DNA of 22,364 nucleotides, from positions 1-22,364 of the forward strand of contig CAZMFZ010000054.1 of NCBI GenBank assembly GCA_964565665.1, written 5' to 3'. The position numbers and the translations under genes are program-made. Positions 7,184 to 15,900 of the stretch are shown in pieces. The number at the start of each line of letters is the position of its first letter. Position 1 is the first letter of the stretch. Origin of the DNA: CAZMFZ01 sp964565665 (GTDB taxonomy: Bacteria; Bacteroidota; Bacteroidia; Cytophagales; UBA9547). The notes beneath the pieces are model-generated. The model was not told the origin of the DNA and ran no database searches. It was given only the letters and a program-made list of their open reading frames with translations.

Positions 7184-7987
7184 ATGATTTTCGGATTGAG
7201 TACTTTTACTTTTGGTTGGGCATTTTTACATCCTACTATTTCTAATTTTACCATATTTCATTTGCTTGATTTTTGTCATTCATCAGGCATAAAAATCTTG
7301 CAGATAGGTGATAATTTCCCACTTCTTAATCTTTCAGAAACCCAATTAGATGAACTGAAATCATATTCCAATTCGAAAAGAATAAAACTTGAAATTGGAG
7401 CTAGAAAGCTCACAGACAGCATATTAACTCAATATATAGAGATGTGTGAAAAGCTGAATGCTGAAGTTTTACGCTTTGTGGTAGATGATGATGAATATGA
7501 GCCCTGCATTCTTGAACTCGTTGAAATTCTAACTTCAAATATAAAAATAAAAGAAAATTCACAGCTTAAAATTGTGCTGGAAAACCACGACAGATTTCAA
7601 GTACAAGATTGGATTGAAATAATATCGAAAGTAAATGCAGAAAATGTGGGCATTTGCTTGGATACTGCCAATAGCTATGGGGCAGGCGAAGGTACAGCCT
7701 ATGTTATTGATCAATTAGCCCCTTTCACATTCAATATGCACATCAAAGACATTACCATTAATAGAATAGATACCAAAATGGGCTTTGATATTAGAGGGGC
7801 AATTTCGGGTAATGGCGTTTTAAACATTCCTGAAATAATCAATAAAATTGAAATGACACAAAAATGTAAATCTTTTATATTAGAGCAGTGGGTTCCTTTT
7901 ACGGATACTTTTGAAAAAACAATTGAAAAAGAAATGCAATGGGCTATTGAAAGTATAAAGTATTTAAAGCAATATGAAAACAACTAA
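7184..7987 (+). CDS. oiaC: Xylose-isomerase-like TIM-barrel enzyme, probable 3-oxo-isoapionate decarboxylase
   Basis: AP-endonuclease-2/xylose-isomerase-like TIM barrel of 267 residues. I choose ATG 7184 because MIFGLSTFTFGWAF fits the first barrel strand; the upstream extension is AT-rich noise. The four expected divalent-metal ligands appear on successive strands: Glu133 (KIVLENHDR), Asp160 (GICLDTANS), His186 (NMHIKDI) and Glu234 (FILEQW). The family includes sugar isomerases, epimerases and the 3-oxo-isoapionate decarboxylase OiaC, which releases CO2 to give L-erythrulose. The following genes look like ApsD, ApnO and ApnL, and the operon has no oxo-isoapionate kinase or RuBisCO-like protein, so the decarboxylase role is the best fit. 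That step is inferred from context; an apiose or other sugar isomerase is the main alternative. Its 3' end overlaps the next gene by 14 bases. Confidence 0.7.
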   Translation: MIFGLSTFTFGWAFLHPTISNFTIFHLLDFCHSSGIKILQIGDNFPLLNLSETQLDELKSYSNSKRIKLEIGARKLTDSILTQYIEMCEKLNAEVLRFVVDDDEYEPCILELVEILTSNIKIKENSQLKIVLENHDRFQVQDWIEIISKVNAENVGICLDTANSYGAGEGTAYVIDQLAPFTFNMHIKDITINRIDTKMGFDIRGAISGNGVLNIPEIINKIEMTQKCKSFILEQWVPFTDTFEKTIEKEMQWAIESIKYLKQYENN

Positions 7988-8996
7988 AATTGGAGTGATT
8001 GGGGCTGGCTTTTGGGCAAAATTTCAAATTCAAGCATGGAAAGAGCTACCCAATGTAGAAATAGTAGCTATCTGCGATATAAACATAGAAAAGGCAAATG
8101 ATTTAGCTAGCCAACTTGCAATTAAAAATAGCTATTCTTCTGCAGGCGAAATGGTAGCAAGTGAGCAATTAAATGCAGTAGATATTATAACAAGTGTAGA
8201 AACGCACTTTGAAATGGTAAAATTAGCTGCGGAAAAAGGCATAAATTGCATCGTTCAAAAACCTATGTGCAATACTTTAGAAGAAGCAAATACGCTTTTA
8301 AAAATCTGCAATCTAAATAATGTGCAGCTGCATGTGCATGAAAATTTCAGGTGGCAAGCTCCTATCAGAAAGGTAAAAGAAATTATTGATTCGGAGATAT
8401 TGGGCAGTGTTTTTAAAGCTAGAGTTTCATTTTGTTCGGCATTTCCCGTGTTTGACAACCAGCCTGCATTGGCAGAATTAGAGCAATTTATACTTATGGA
8501 TTTGGGCGTACACACATTAGATGTAGCCCGGTTTTTGTTTGGCGATGCTAAAAATCTATTTGCATTGACCCATAAAGTAAACCCAAAAATTAAGGGTGAA
8601 GATGTAGCAAATGTGATGCTTGAGATGAAAAACGGCATTCATTGCTTTTGCGAAATATCTTATGCTTCTATTTTAGAAAAAGAATCGTTTCCGCAAACGC
8701 TGTTGCTGATTGAAGCAGAAAAAGGGTCTATCAGCTTAACCCACGATTTCAAAATAAAAATTACTACCAAAGATGGCACAACTGAAGAAACGATTAAACC
8801 AAAAATGTATCCTTGGGTAGATCCTGCTTATGCCGTGGTGCAATCGAGTGTGGTAGATTGCAATGCGAATATTTTGGCAGGATTGGTATATGAAAAAACG
8901 CCTGAAACCACAGCTTCTGATAATTTAAAAACCTTAGAATTGGTATTTGGAAGCTACGAATCGGCATTGCACAAAAAAGTATTAAATTTAAATTAA
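7974..8996 (+). CDS. apsD: Gfo/Idh/MocA-family oxidoreductase, probable D-apiose dehydrogenase
   Basis: NAD(P)-dependent dehydrogenase of 340 residues. The N-terminal Rossmann fold begins at KIGVIGAGFWAKFQIQAW with the GxGxxA loop, and the nicotinamide-side motif is VQKPMCNTLEEA (a QKP variant of the usual EKP). The C-terminal Gfo/Idh/MocA domain starts at VHENFRWQAPIRKVKEII and contains DLGVHTLDVARFLFGD, whose His and Asp are the usual catalytic region. The ENFRWQxPI segment and the downstream LGVHxLDxARFLFG block are what I recall of the D-apiose dehydrogenases (ApsD), which oxidise apiose to apionolactone. Neighbouring ApnO- and ApnL-like genes strengthen this. Start overlaps the TIM-barrel gene by 14 bases, implying coupled translation. 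Family assignment is secure; substrate is inferred. Confidence 0.75.
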   Translation: MKTTKIGVIGAGFWAKFQIQAWKELPNVEIVAICDINIEKANDLASQLAIKNSYSSAGEMVASEQLNAVDIITSVETHFEMVKLAAEKGINCIVQKPMCNTLEEANTLLKICNLNNVQLHVHENFRWQAPIRKVKEIIDSEILGSVFKARVSFCSAFPVFDNQPALAELEQFILMDLGVHTLDVARFLFGDAKNLFALTHKVNPKIKGEDVANVMLEMKNGIHCFCEISYASILEKESFPQTLLLIEAEKGSISLTHDFKIKITTKDGTTEETIKPKMYPWVDPAYAVVQSSVVDCNANILAGLVYEKTPETTASDNLKTLELVFGSYESALHKKVLNLN

Positions 8997-9095
8997 ATAA
9001 AAATATCCATGAGCAATTGTTGTTCAACCCTAGGATATTAAAACCGAAACATAGCTTCCTTCAAGGGTTTGGGGCAATTTAAAACCAACTTTATA

Positions 9096-9926
9096 ATGAG
9101 TATTATTTCACTAGTAGGTGCCGGAGGCAAAATGGGCAGAAGAATAACCCATAACCTAAAAAACACAGATTTTGACGTTAAATATTTGGAGGTTAATCCT
9201 GATTCTGTCAAATATTTAGAAAGCGTAGGCGTAAAAACTTCCTCGCAGGAAGAAGCAATTGGCATCTCAGATGTGGTGATATTGGCTGTGCCTGATGTAG
9301 CTATTGGCAAAATATCTGAAATGATAATTCCCAAAATGAAAGCAAGTGCTTTGGTATTGACTCTCGATCCTGCCGCCCCATTAGATGGTAAAATAATGCA
9401 CAGAGACGATTTGAGCTATGTAATTGCCCATCCTTGCCATCCTTCGGTATTCAATTGGGAGGCAACGGAAGAGAAATTTAGAGATTTCTATGGTGGATTA
9501 TCTGCCAAGCAATCAATAGTAGTGGCTTTGATGAGCGGCAGTGAGGCACATTATGCCTTAGGTGAATTGGTGTCGCAGAAAATGTACGCTCCAATCGACA
9601 AAACGTATCGCATTACTTTAGAGCAAATGGCCATTCTTGAGCCTGCCATGGTTGAAACTTTGGCTCAGACTTGCATGGAAGTGGTGAAAGAAGGCTTCGA
9701 TAAAATTGTAGAGTTGGGTGTGCCACAAGATGCTGCTAGAGATTTTGTGTTAGGGCATTTAAGAATACAAATTGCTGTACTTTTCAAAGAGGTAAATGGC
9801 ACATTTTCAGATGCTGCTTATAAAATCAGCAAGCGGGCCAAACCAATTTTATTTAAAGAAGATTGGCAGAAAATATTTGAAATGAGTGACATAAGAGAGC
9901 AAGTGAGGGATATTACAGAGAAATAA
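9096..9926 (+). CDS. apnO: NAD-binding 'phosphogluconate dehydrogenase C-terminal' protein, probable D-apionate oxidoisomerase
   Basis: Two-domain dehydrogenase of 276 residues. I take ATG 9096, because MSIISLVGAGGKMGRRI is a standard first Rossmann strand and GxGGxMG loop; an upstream TTG would add nine unlike residues. The Rossmann domain continues through DVVILAVPDVAIG to about residue 95. Then come VIAHPCHPSVFNW and a helical C-terminal domain (about 120-276) with LEQMAILEPAMVETLAQTCM and DFVLGHLRIQIAVLF. This architecture is routinely named phosphogluconate dehydrogenase, but the family contains ApnO, which turns D-apionate into 3-oxo-isoapionate with NAD+. The His-Pro-Cys-His motif is likely at the active site. 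Placement between ApsD- and ApnL-like genes supports ApnO. Family is certain; substrate is inferred from context. Confidence 0.75.
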   Translation: MSIISLVGAGGKMGRRITHNLKNTDFDVKYLEVNPDSVKYLESVGVKTSSQEEAIGISDVVILAVPDVAIGKISEMIIPKMKASALVLTLDPAAPLDGKIMHRDDLSYVIAHPCHPSVFNWEATEEKFRDFYGGLSAKQSIVVALMSGSEAHYALGELVSQKMYAPIDKTYRITLEQMAILEPAMVETLAQTCMEVVKEGFDKIVELGVPQDAARDFVLGHLRIQIAVLFKEVNGTFSDAAYKISKRAKPILFKEDWQKIFEMSDIREQVRDITEK

Positions 9927-9943
9927 AATTTATTGAAATTTTT

Positions 9944-10003
9944 AAATCCCTCTTTCAAAAGTTTAAAACTCCACCCTATCTCTTCAGCTTGGGGAGGGAA
10001 TTT
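9944..10003. repeat. Imperfect inverted-repeat element between apnO and apnL
   Basis: The segment opens with AAATCCCTC and closes with GAGGGAATTT, near-complementary ends about 60 bases apart. The interior (TCTCTTCAGCTTGGGGA and a TTTAAAACTCCACCC stretch) is unlike the coding sequence around it. Its look recalls the dispersed 'CCCTC...GAGGG' intergenic repeats common in Bacteroidota genomes. Only one copy is in the window, so dispersal cannot be shown here. Confidence 0.4.
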
Positions 10004-10042
10004 GCAGTATTGAGATTTTTAGAGATGCCATAACTAGAATTT

Positions 10043-10077
10043 TATACTTTCCAAGTTTTTAAAACTTGGAAAGTATA
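10043..10077. repeat. Perfect 17-bp palindrome (hairpin) before apnL
   Basis: The arms TATACTTTCCAAGTTTT and AAAACTTGGAAAGTATA are exact reverse complements around a single central T. The element ends 14 bases before the apnL start. It lacks a GC-rich stem followed by a T-run, so it is not a standard terminator. It could be an intergenic palindromic repeat (REP-like), an RNA hairpin modulating expression within the operon, or an operator. Confidence 0.75.
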
Positions 10078-10091
10078 CTAAAATTACTACG

Positions 10092-11882
10092 ATGAGAAAA
10101 CCCATAAATCCGCATGGTAAATGGTTGGTAATAGGAGATATAACGGCTTGGTACGAATGTGGTACACTTCGCTATATTAAACTTGGCGATGAGGAGCTAA
10201 TCAGGATGGTGTATTTCGCTGCAAGAGATACAACTTGGGCTACAGCCAAATTTCATTTAGATACTGAAGAATTAAAAGTTACAAATAGCAATACAACTAT
10301 TTACATACCAGGCAATTATAAATTAGGTGATATTGATTTCAGAATCGATATTGAGATTTTTATTAGTGATAAAAATGAAATAAAATTCAGTTACAAAGGT
10401 GAATGTATTTCGGATTTCATGAAAAACAGGCTAGGCCTGTGTGTGCTGCATCCGATAAAATCTTCAAGTAATGCCAATTGCGTGACTAACAATTTGGAAA
10501 ATAAAAAATTCCCCAAGTTTATAGAGCCGCATCAGCCTTTTGTAAAAATTTCAGAAATGGAATGGAAAACGCCTAAAGGCAATCTCTGCAAATTGAAATT
10601 TGAAGGCGATATTTTTGAAACTGAAGACCAACGAAATTGGATGGATGCATCCTTCAAAACGTATTCTACGCCTCTTATTTTACCGTTTCCAGTGCAAATG
10701 AGAAAAGGTGAAAAATCTGCTCAGGCTATAGATTTTAAATTCAAAAGCTTGAATGTCAATAAATTATCACCGAATGAAATGGTGAATATTGCACTAGGGG
10801 AGCGATTGGCATTTCCTCAGATTGGTAGTTGTTATGGGCTATCTGTTCAAAATTTTAATGCTGCGACAAATCAAAGACTTAAAAACTTAAAACTTAATCA
10901 CCTCCATGTCCAAATAAATTTTCAATTTGAAAACTGGAAACTATATTTTGAAAAGGCAATTGAATTCGGCATTCCACTCGAACTGATTCTGTTTTTAGAT
11001 GAAAATTCAGAACAGCCTTTGAGCGAATTGATTTTTAATATTCATCAAAAAAAAGTTCAAATTGATAGCATCACCATTTTTTCTACCTCGAAAATTGTAA
11101 GTCAACTAGCTGACTGGCAGAAATTTAGCCCAATACTTCGAAATCAATTTCCGAGTTGTAAACTAGGGGCAGGCACAAATCAATATTTTGCTGAGCTTAA
11201 TAGAAACAGAATTGATTTTGAAGGGATTGATTTTTTGAAATTTCCAGTAAACCCGCAGGTTCATGCAATTGATGATTTGACCATTATTGAATCGCTGGAA
11301 GTACAAGGAGACATGGTAAAATCTACCCAATCGTTTATAAGACCTCCAACTGAAATTCATATTTCGCCCATCTATTTAAAATCAGGTACAAATATTAAAA
11401 ACTTTAATGTTTATCCTGAAAACCCAGAAAATGTCATTGAAAGCCGCCAATTTAAGGTGTTGAATGCGGGCTGGTTTTTATCAAGCATTGCCAATTTTGG
11501 ATTGGCAGGAGCAACAAAACTTAGTTTTTATGAAGTGTTTGGAACCCTTGGTATTATTACTCAATCTGATTCATTCAATGTTCTTCACCAAGTTTGGAAG
11601 AATATGATGGCTGATTCACCAAAGGAATTGATAAAATTAATATCTTCAGACACACTACAGATTAATGGTTTGGCTTATCTGAATAATATAAAGGAAACTA
11701 AAATCTGGATTTGGAATGCTTCAAATTTCGAAGTGGATGTACATTTTGCGGCTTTAAAATTAGAAATTAGAATTATTCAAAAATATAAAAACGAAGCTGT
11801 ATATGAGCTAAACCGGTTTTGTGCTACCACTGAAACGCTCGAACCAAATAGTATTTACGAACTTAAAACAACAATCAAATGA
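10092..11882 (+). CDS. apnL: Probable D-apionolactonase (D-apionate lactonase)
   Basis: Cytoplasmic protein of 596 residues without signal peptide or membrane segment. It has none of the common enzyme-name motifs, but several blocks fit what I remember of the D-apionate lactonase family: WYECGTLRYIKLGDEEL (20-37), RLGLCVLHP around 117-125, and above all FEGDIFETEDQRNWMDASF around 172-190, with ETEDQRNW holding acidic and Asn/Trp residues likely in the active site. ApnL opens apionolactone, the product of D-apiose dehydrogenase, to D-apionate. Genes resembling ApsD and ApnO lie directly upstream. The stop codon overlaps the permease start (ATGA), so the two are translationally coupled. The spacer before it carries two palindromic repeats, which may create a separate expression point. 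Confidence is good on family, moderate on the substrate. Confidence 0.72.
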   Translation: MRKPINPHGKWLVIGDITAWYECGTLRYIKLGDEELIRMVYFAARDTTWATAKFHLDTEELKVTNSNTTIYIPGNYKLGDIDFRIDIEIFISDKNEIKFSYKGECISDFMKNRLGLCVLHPIKSSSNANCVTNNLENKKFPKFIEPHQPFVKISEMEWKTPKGNLCKLKFEGDIFETEDQRNWMDASFKTYSTPLILPFPVQMRKGEKSAQAIDFKFKSLNVNKLSPNEMVNIALGERLAFPQIGSCYGLSVQNFNAATNQRLKNLKLNHLHVQINFQFENWKLYFEKAIEFGIPLELILFLDENSEQPLSELIFNIHQKKVQIDSITIFSTSKIVSQLADWQKFSPILRNQFPSCKLGAGTNQYFAELNRNRIDFEGIDFLKFPVNPQVHAIDDLTIIESLEVQGDMVKSTQSFIRPPTEIHISPIYLKSGTNIKNFNVYPENPENVIESRQFKVLNAGWFLSSIANFGLAGATKLSFYEVFGTLGIITQSDSFNVLHQVWKNMMADSPKELIKLISSDTLQINGLAYLNNIKETKIWIWNASNFEVDVHFAALKLEIRIIQKYKNEAVYELNRFCATTETLEPNSIYELKTTIK

Positions 11883-12877
11883 TACAGATAGAAAGTTACC
11901 CAATAGCAGTATGTTTTTGCATTCTAGCCATGATTTGCTGGGGCTCGTGGCAAAACACACAAAATGTAATCAAGGAAAAATGGCGATTTGAGCTATTTTA
12001 CTGGGATTTTGTAATTGGAATATTAGCAATGGCACTTATTGGGGCTTTCACCTTGGGCAGCTTTGGAAGTTTTGGCCGCAGTTTTTTAGCCGATTTGAAT
12101 CAGGCATCTATTTCTGCCATTACTTCTGCTGCAATTGGAGGCGTGATTTGGAATATAGGCACGCTTTTCCTCACTAACGGTATTGCATTAACAGGAATGT
12201 CGGTTGCCTTTCCCATTGGTGGTGGTATTGGGTGGATTTTAGGCATTTTAGTTAACTACTTACAGAACCCGCGGGGAAATGCAACCTATATAATAATAGG
12301 CTGCATAAGTATAGTTTTAGCTATCATTTTATGCGTATTGGCTTATAGAAAAATGCAAGATGAAACTCAAAAAACTTCATCTAAAGGAATATTTTTATCA
12401 GTAGTTGCGGGATTTATGATTGCCCTATTTTACCGATTTGTGGCAAATGCACTTGATACAGATTATTCAGCTGCAACAGCAGGTAAAATTTCTCCTTACT
12501 CTGCCATTGTGTTTTTTAGCTTAGGAGCCATCATTTGTACCTTAATTTTAAACCCGATCTTGATGCGTAGGCCATTTGTAGGCGAATCTGTATCAATCAC
12601 ACTTTACTTTAAAGGGAATACCGAGACGCATTTATTGGGTATTGTAGGTGGAGCAATTTGGTGTTTGGGTATGCTGTTCAGCTTTATGGCAGTTGATTCG
12701 GCTGGGCCAGCCATTTCGTATGGCTTGAGCAATTCAGCACCGATAGTGGCTGCTCTTTGGGGTATTTTTGTGTGGAAAGAGTTTGCCAAAGCTCCGAAAT
12801 CTTCCACAACTCTACTATGGGGAATGTTTATTTGCTACTTTATAGGATTGGCTTTTATTATTATGAGCAAAGAGTAG
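11879..12877 (+). CDS. DMT/GRP-family sugar permease (RhaT-like), probable apiose-related importer
   Basis: Inner-membrane transporter of 332 residues with about ten hydrophobic helices in two five-helix halves, the layout of the drug/metabolite transporter superfamily. Family features include an N-terminal CWGSWQNTQN turn after helix 1 and VIWNIGTLFLTNGIALTGMS with VAFPIGGGIGWILG in the first half, matched in the second half by AIWCLGMLFSFMAVDSAGPA and YGLSNSAPIVAALWGIFVWK. This internal symmetry resembles the glucose/ribose porter and L-rhamnose (RhaT) groups. It begins inside the ATGA that ends apnL, so it belongs to the same operon and most likely imports the pathway substrate (apiose, apionate or the lactone). 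The exact ligand is inferred from neighbours. It is 88 bases upstream of the HTCS gene. Confidence 0.85.
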   Translation: MIQIESYPIAVCFCILAMICWGSWQNTQNVIKEKWRFELFYWDFVIGILAMALIGAFTLGSFGSFGRSFLADLNQASISAITSAAIGGVIWNIGTLFLTNGIALTGMSVAFPIGGGIGWILGILVNYLQNPRGNATYIIIGCISIVLAIILCVLAYRKMQDETQKTSSKGIFLSVVAGFMIALFYRFVANALDTDYSAATAGKISPYSAIVFFSLGAIICTLILNPILMRRPFVGESVSITLYFKGNTETHLLGIVGGAIWCLGMLFSFMAVDSAGPAISYGLSNSAPIVAALWGIFVWKEFAKAPKSSTTLLWGMFICYFIGLAFIIMSKE

Positions 12878-12965
12878 TATATTTTATAGAATTATTCGTA
12901 AGGCAAAATAATAGAAATCGGCATTAATTGGCAAGTTTATGAATTCTACAATTGGTTTTTTTTTC

Positions 12966-15900
12966 ATGAAATGGCAACTTAAAATCGCACTTTTATGTAT
13001 TGTTTTTTTGGATGTAAATTATTCATCCTCACAAACTAATAATTTAAAATTTCAGCATTACACCGTTGAAGACGGCTTACCACATGCCATTGTTGGGTGT
13101 ATTTATCAGGACAGATTAGGAATTATTTGGATAGGCACAGCCAATGGCCTTGTCAAATTTGACGGATACAAATTCACTATATTTCAATCGGCAATCAATG
13201 ATACTAATTCGCTGAGCAATAACTTGGTGCATAAAATAGTAGGCGATAATTTAGGCAATCTTTGGCTGGCCACTTACAAAGGACTCAACAAATTTGATCC
13301 TGCGACAGGTATTTTCAAACATTATTCTCATCATTCTAAAAATGATAAATCAGTATTAGACGGTGAAATAGCCTTCTTAACCATAGATGATAATCAAAGA
13401 CTCTGGATTTACAGCAATTCTCCCAAAAGATTGCAAATCCTTGATATTCAAAATGATAGAATTTTAACTTTAAGCGATTTGTTGCTTCAAAAAGGAAACT
13501 TGGACGAATCCGCAATTAATCTGCTGTCAAAAGACCGGAATGGAGATATCTGGCTGGGCACTAAGGTTTATAAAAACAAAAAATTTCAACTCAACTATTA
13601 TAAGTATTCAGTAAAAGAAAAAACGATTGTCGAATTCCGAAACGCTAACAAATCAAGTGTTTTACTACAGAATATAACACAATCAATTGGGGGGAAATTA
13701 GATTCAAATTTGGTGTGGTTTGCCACTGATGATGGATTGATAAAGCTGAATCTGACTACCAAATCGACAACTGTTTATGCAAATTCAATTTCCAATTCTA
13801 AAAATCTGGTTGGCTTTACAGACGTTTTTGCCGAGAACCCTGCTAAAATTTGGGTTGGCACGAGTAATAATGGTGTTTTGATTTTCAACTCATTGACTGA
13901 GAAATTTGAAACTCAATATGTTCACAACAACATTGATAACCAAAGCCTAACCAATAATAGCATTCAAAGTCTTTTTAAAGACAAAACGAATAATTTGTGG
14001 ATTGCTACTTTGGGAGGAGGCTTAAATAAAGTGAGCATTGAAAAAAAGCAATTTGTTTCTTTTCATTTAAAAGGAGAAATAGGCAAATCCTCAGCCAATA
14101 AAGAAATATGGTCTGTTTTTGAAGATAATAATGGAAAAGTTTGGGTTGGCAGCAGTGACAATACGGTAAATATTCTCAATAGGAAAACAAGTGAAATTGA
14201 GAGAACAATAAATTTTCCTGGTCAGAAAAGTAATACAGGGCGAGGAATAATAGGGTCGATTTCTGAAGATAACAATGGAAATATATGGGCCATCTCGTGG
14301 GATGGATATTTGAATAAAATAAAAAAGAAAAATGGCAAAGTCAAGATATTCAAAGGAGCGAATAATGACCTTAAAGGGTGGAGTTTTCGGTCTATTTTAC
14401 AGTATAAAGAAAACTATCTCATTTTAAGCTCTCTTGATATAGGGCTGGAAAAATTTGATTTGGAAAAAGAAGAGTCGGAAAGAGTAATAGATAAGGAAGG
14501 GATTTTTAGAAACAATCAGGTATATTCTAGTTTCAAATCCAAATCAAATAAAATATGGCTGGGCACTTCTAAAGGGCTTGTTTTATATAATCCAGAAACA
14601 AACGATTTAAAATTCATTGCGAAAACCGAACAAAGCAGCATTAATTGTACTGCTTTAATGGCAATTTTCGAGGAAAATGACACTTCACTTTGGATAGGTT
14701 CTGAAGGCTGCGGGCTATATAATTTCAATCCAAAAAATGAAAAACTAGTAAACTTCGCTATTAAGCAAGGCTTGCCGAGCAATGATGTTTATGCAATTTT
14801 CCAAGATAATCATAAAAACTTGTGGCTTAGTACGGGAAACGGAATATCAAAATTCGATATAAATTCACGCACTTTTCGCAACTACAATGCCACTGATGGC
14901 ATTCAGGGTAGCGAATTTAAATGGGGATCACATTTTCAAAACAAAAATGGAGAAATATTTTTTGGGGGGTCAAAGGGTTTAACGATTTTCCAACCTGACA
15001 GCATCAGAGACAACCCCCATACTTCTAAAACACTACTAACAGAATTTAGAATATCGAACAAAATTGTGTCTCCGGGCGATACTCTCAATGGACGCATTAT
15101 TTTAGATAGGAATATTGAATATGTAAAAGTAATAAGCCTCAGCTACAAAGAATCTGACATCTATTTTGAATTTGCAGGGCTACATTTTACAGCTCCTGAA
15201 AAGATGCAGTACGCCTACAAAATGGATGGCTATGACGAGGAATGGAAATATACAGATGCATCGAAACGGTTTGTACAGTACACTAATCTTGATGCTGGCG
15301 ATTATATTTTCAGGGTAAAATCGACCAATAATGATGGCATTTGGTGCAAAACACAAGATGAAGTCGAGCTTAAAATCTCCATTACTCCCCCTTTTTGGAA
15401 AACCTGGTGGTTTAGAAGTGTGCTAATTTTGATAACAATTGTCAGTTTCATTGCCTACAATCAATACAGAATAAGGCTTATACAAAGGCGGAATAAGATT
15501 CTTCAAATGATGGTAAAGCAACGTACCATAGAAATTGAAAAGCAAAAAGAGGAACTGAGGGCACAAACCGACAATTTGATGGAAACCAATGTGCTGATGG
15601 AAGAAAAGCAACAGGAACTTCAAATTCAAAAGGATGAAATATCGACCAAGAACATTGTGTTGGAAAGGCAAAAGTGGGAAATAATGGTGCAGAGAGACAA
15701 AGTGTACGATATGGCTGCCAAAGTGGAAGCCGTAAACGCTTTGAAGATGAATTTCTTTTCCAATATTTCGCACGAATTTCGCACGCCTTTGACGCTGATT
15801 ATTGATCCATTGGAAAAAATGATTGGTGATCAAACATTAGAAAAGAAGAAAAGAGAAGATTTAGAATCTATTAATAAAAGTGCTTTTCGATTATTAAATC

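Noticed and set aside
9096..9926. 6-phosphogluconate dehydrogenase of the pentose phosphate pathway
   Set aside because: Length of 276 and the C-terminal domain do not match true Gnd (about 470 or 300 residues with its own motifs); context favours an apionate enzyme.
10043..10077. Rho-independent terminator after apnO
   Set aside because: Stem is AT-rich and no T-run follows; downstream genes continue in the same direction.
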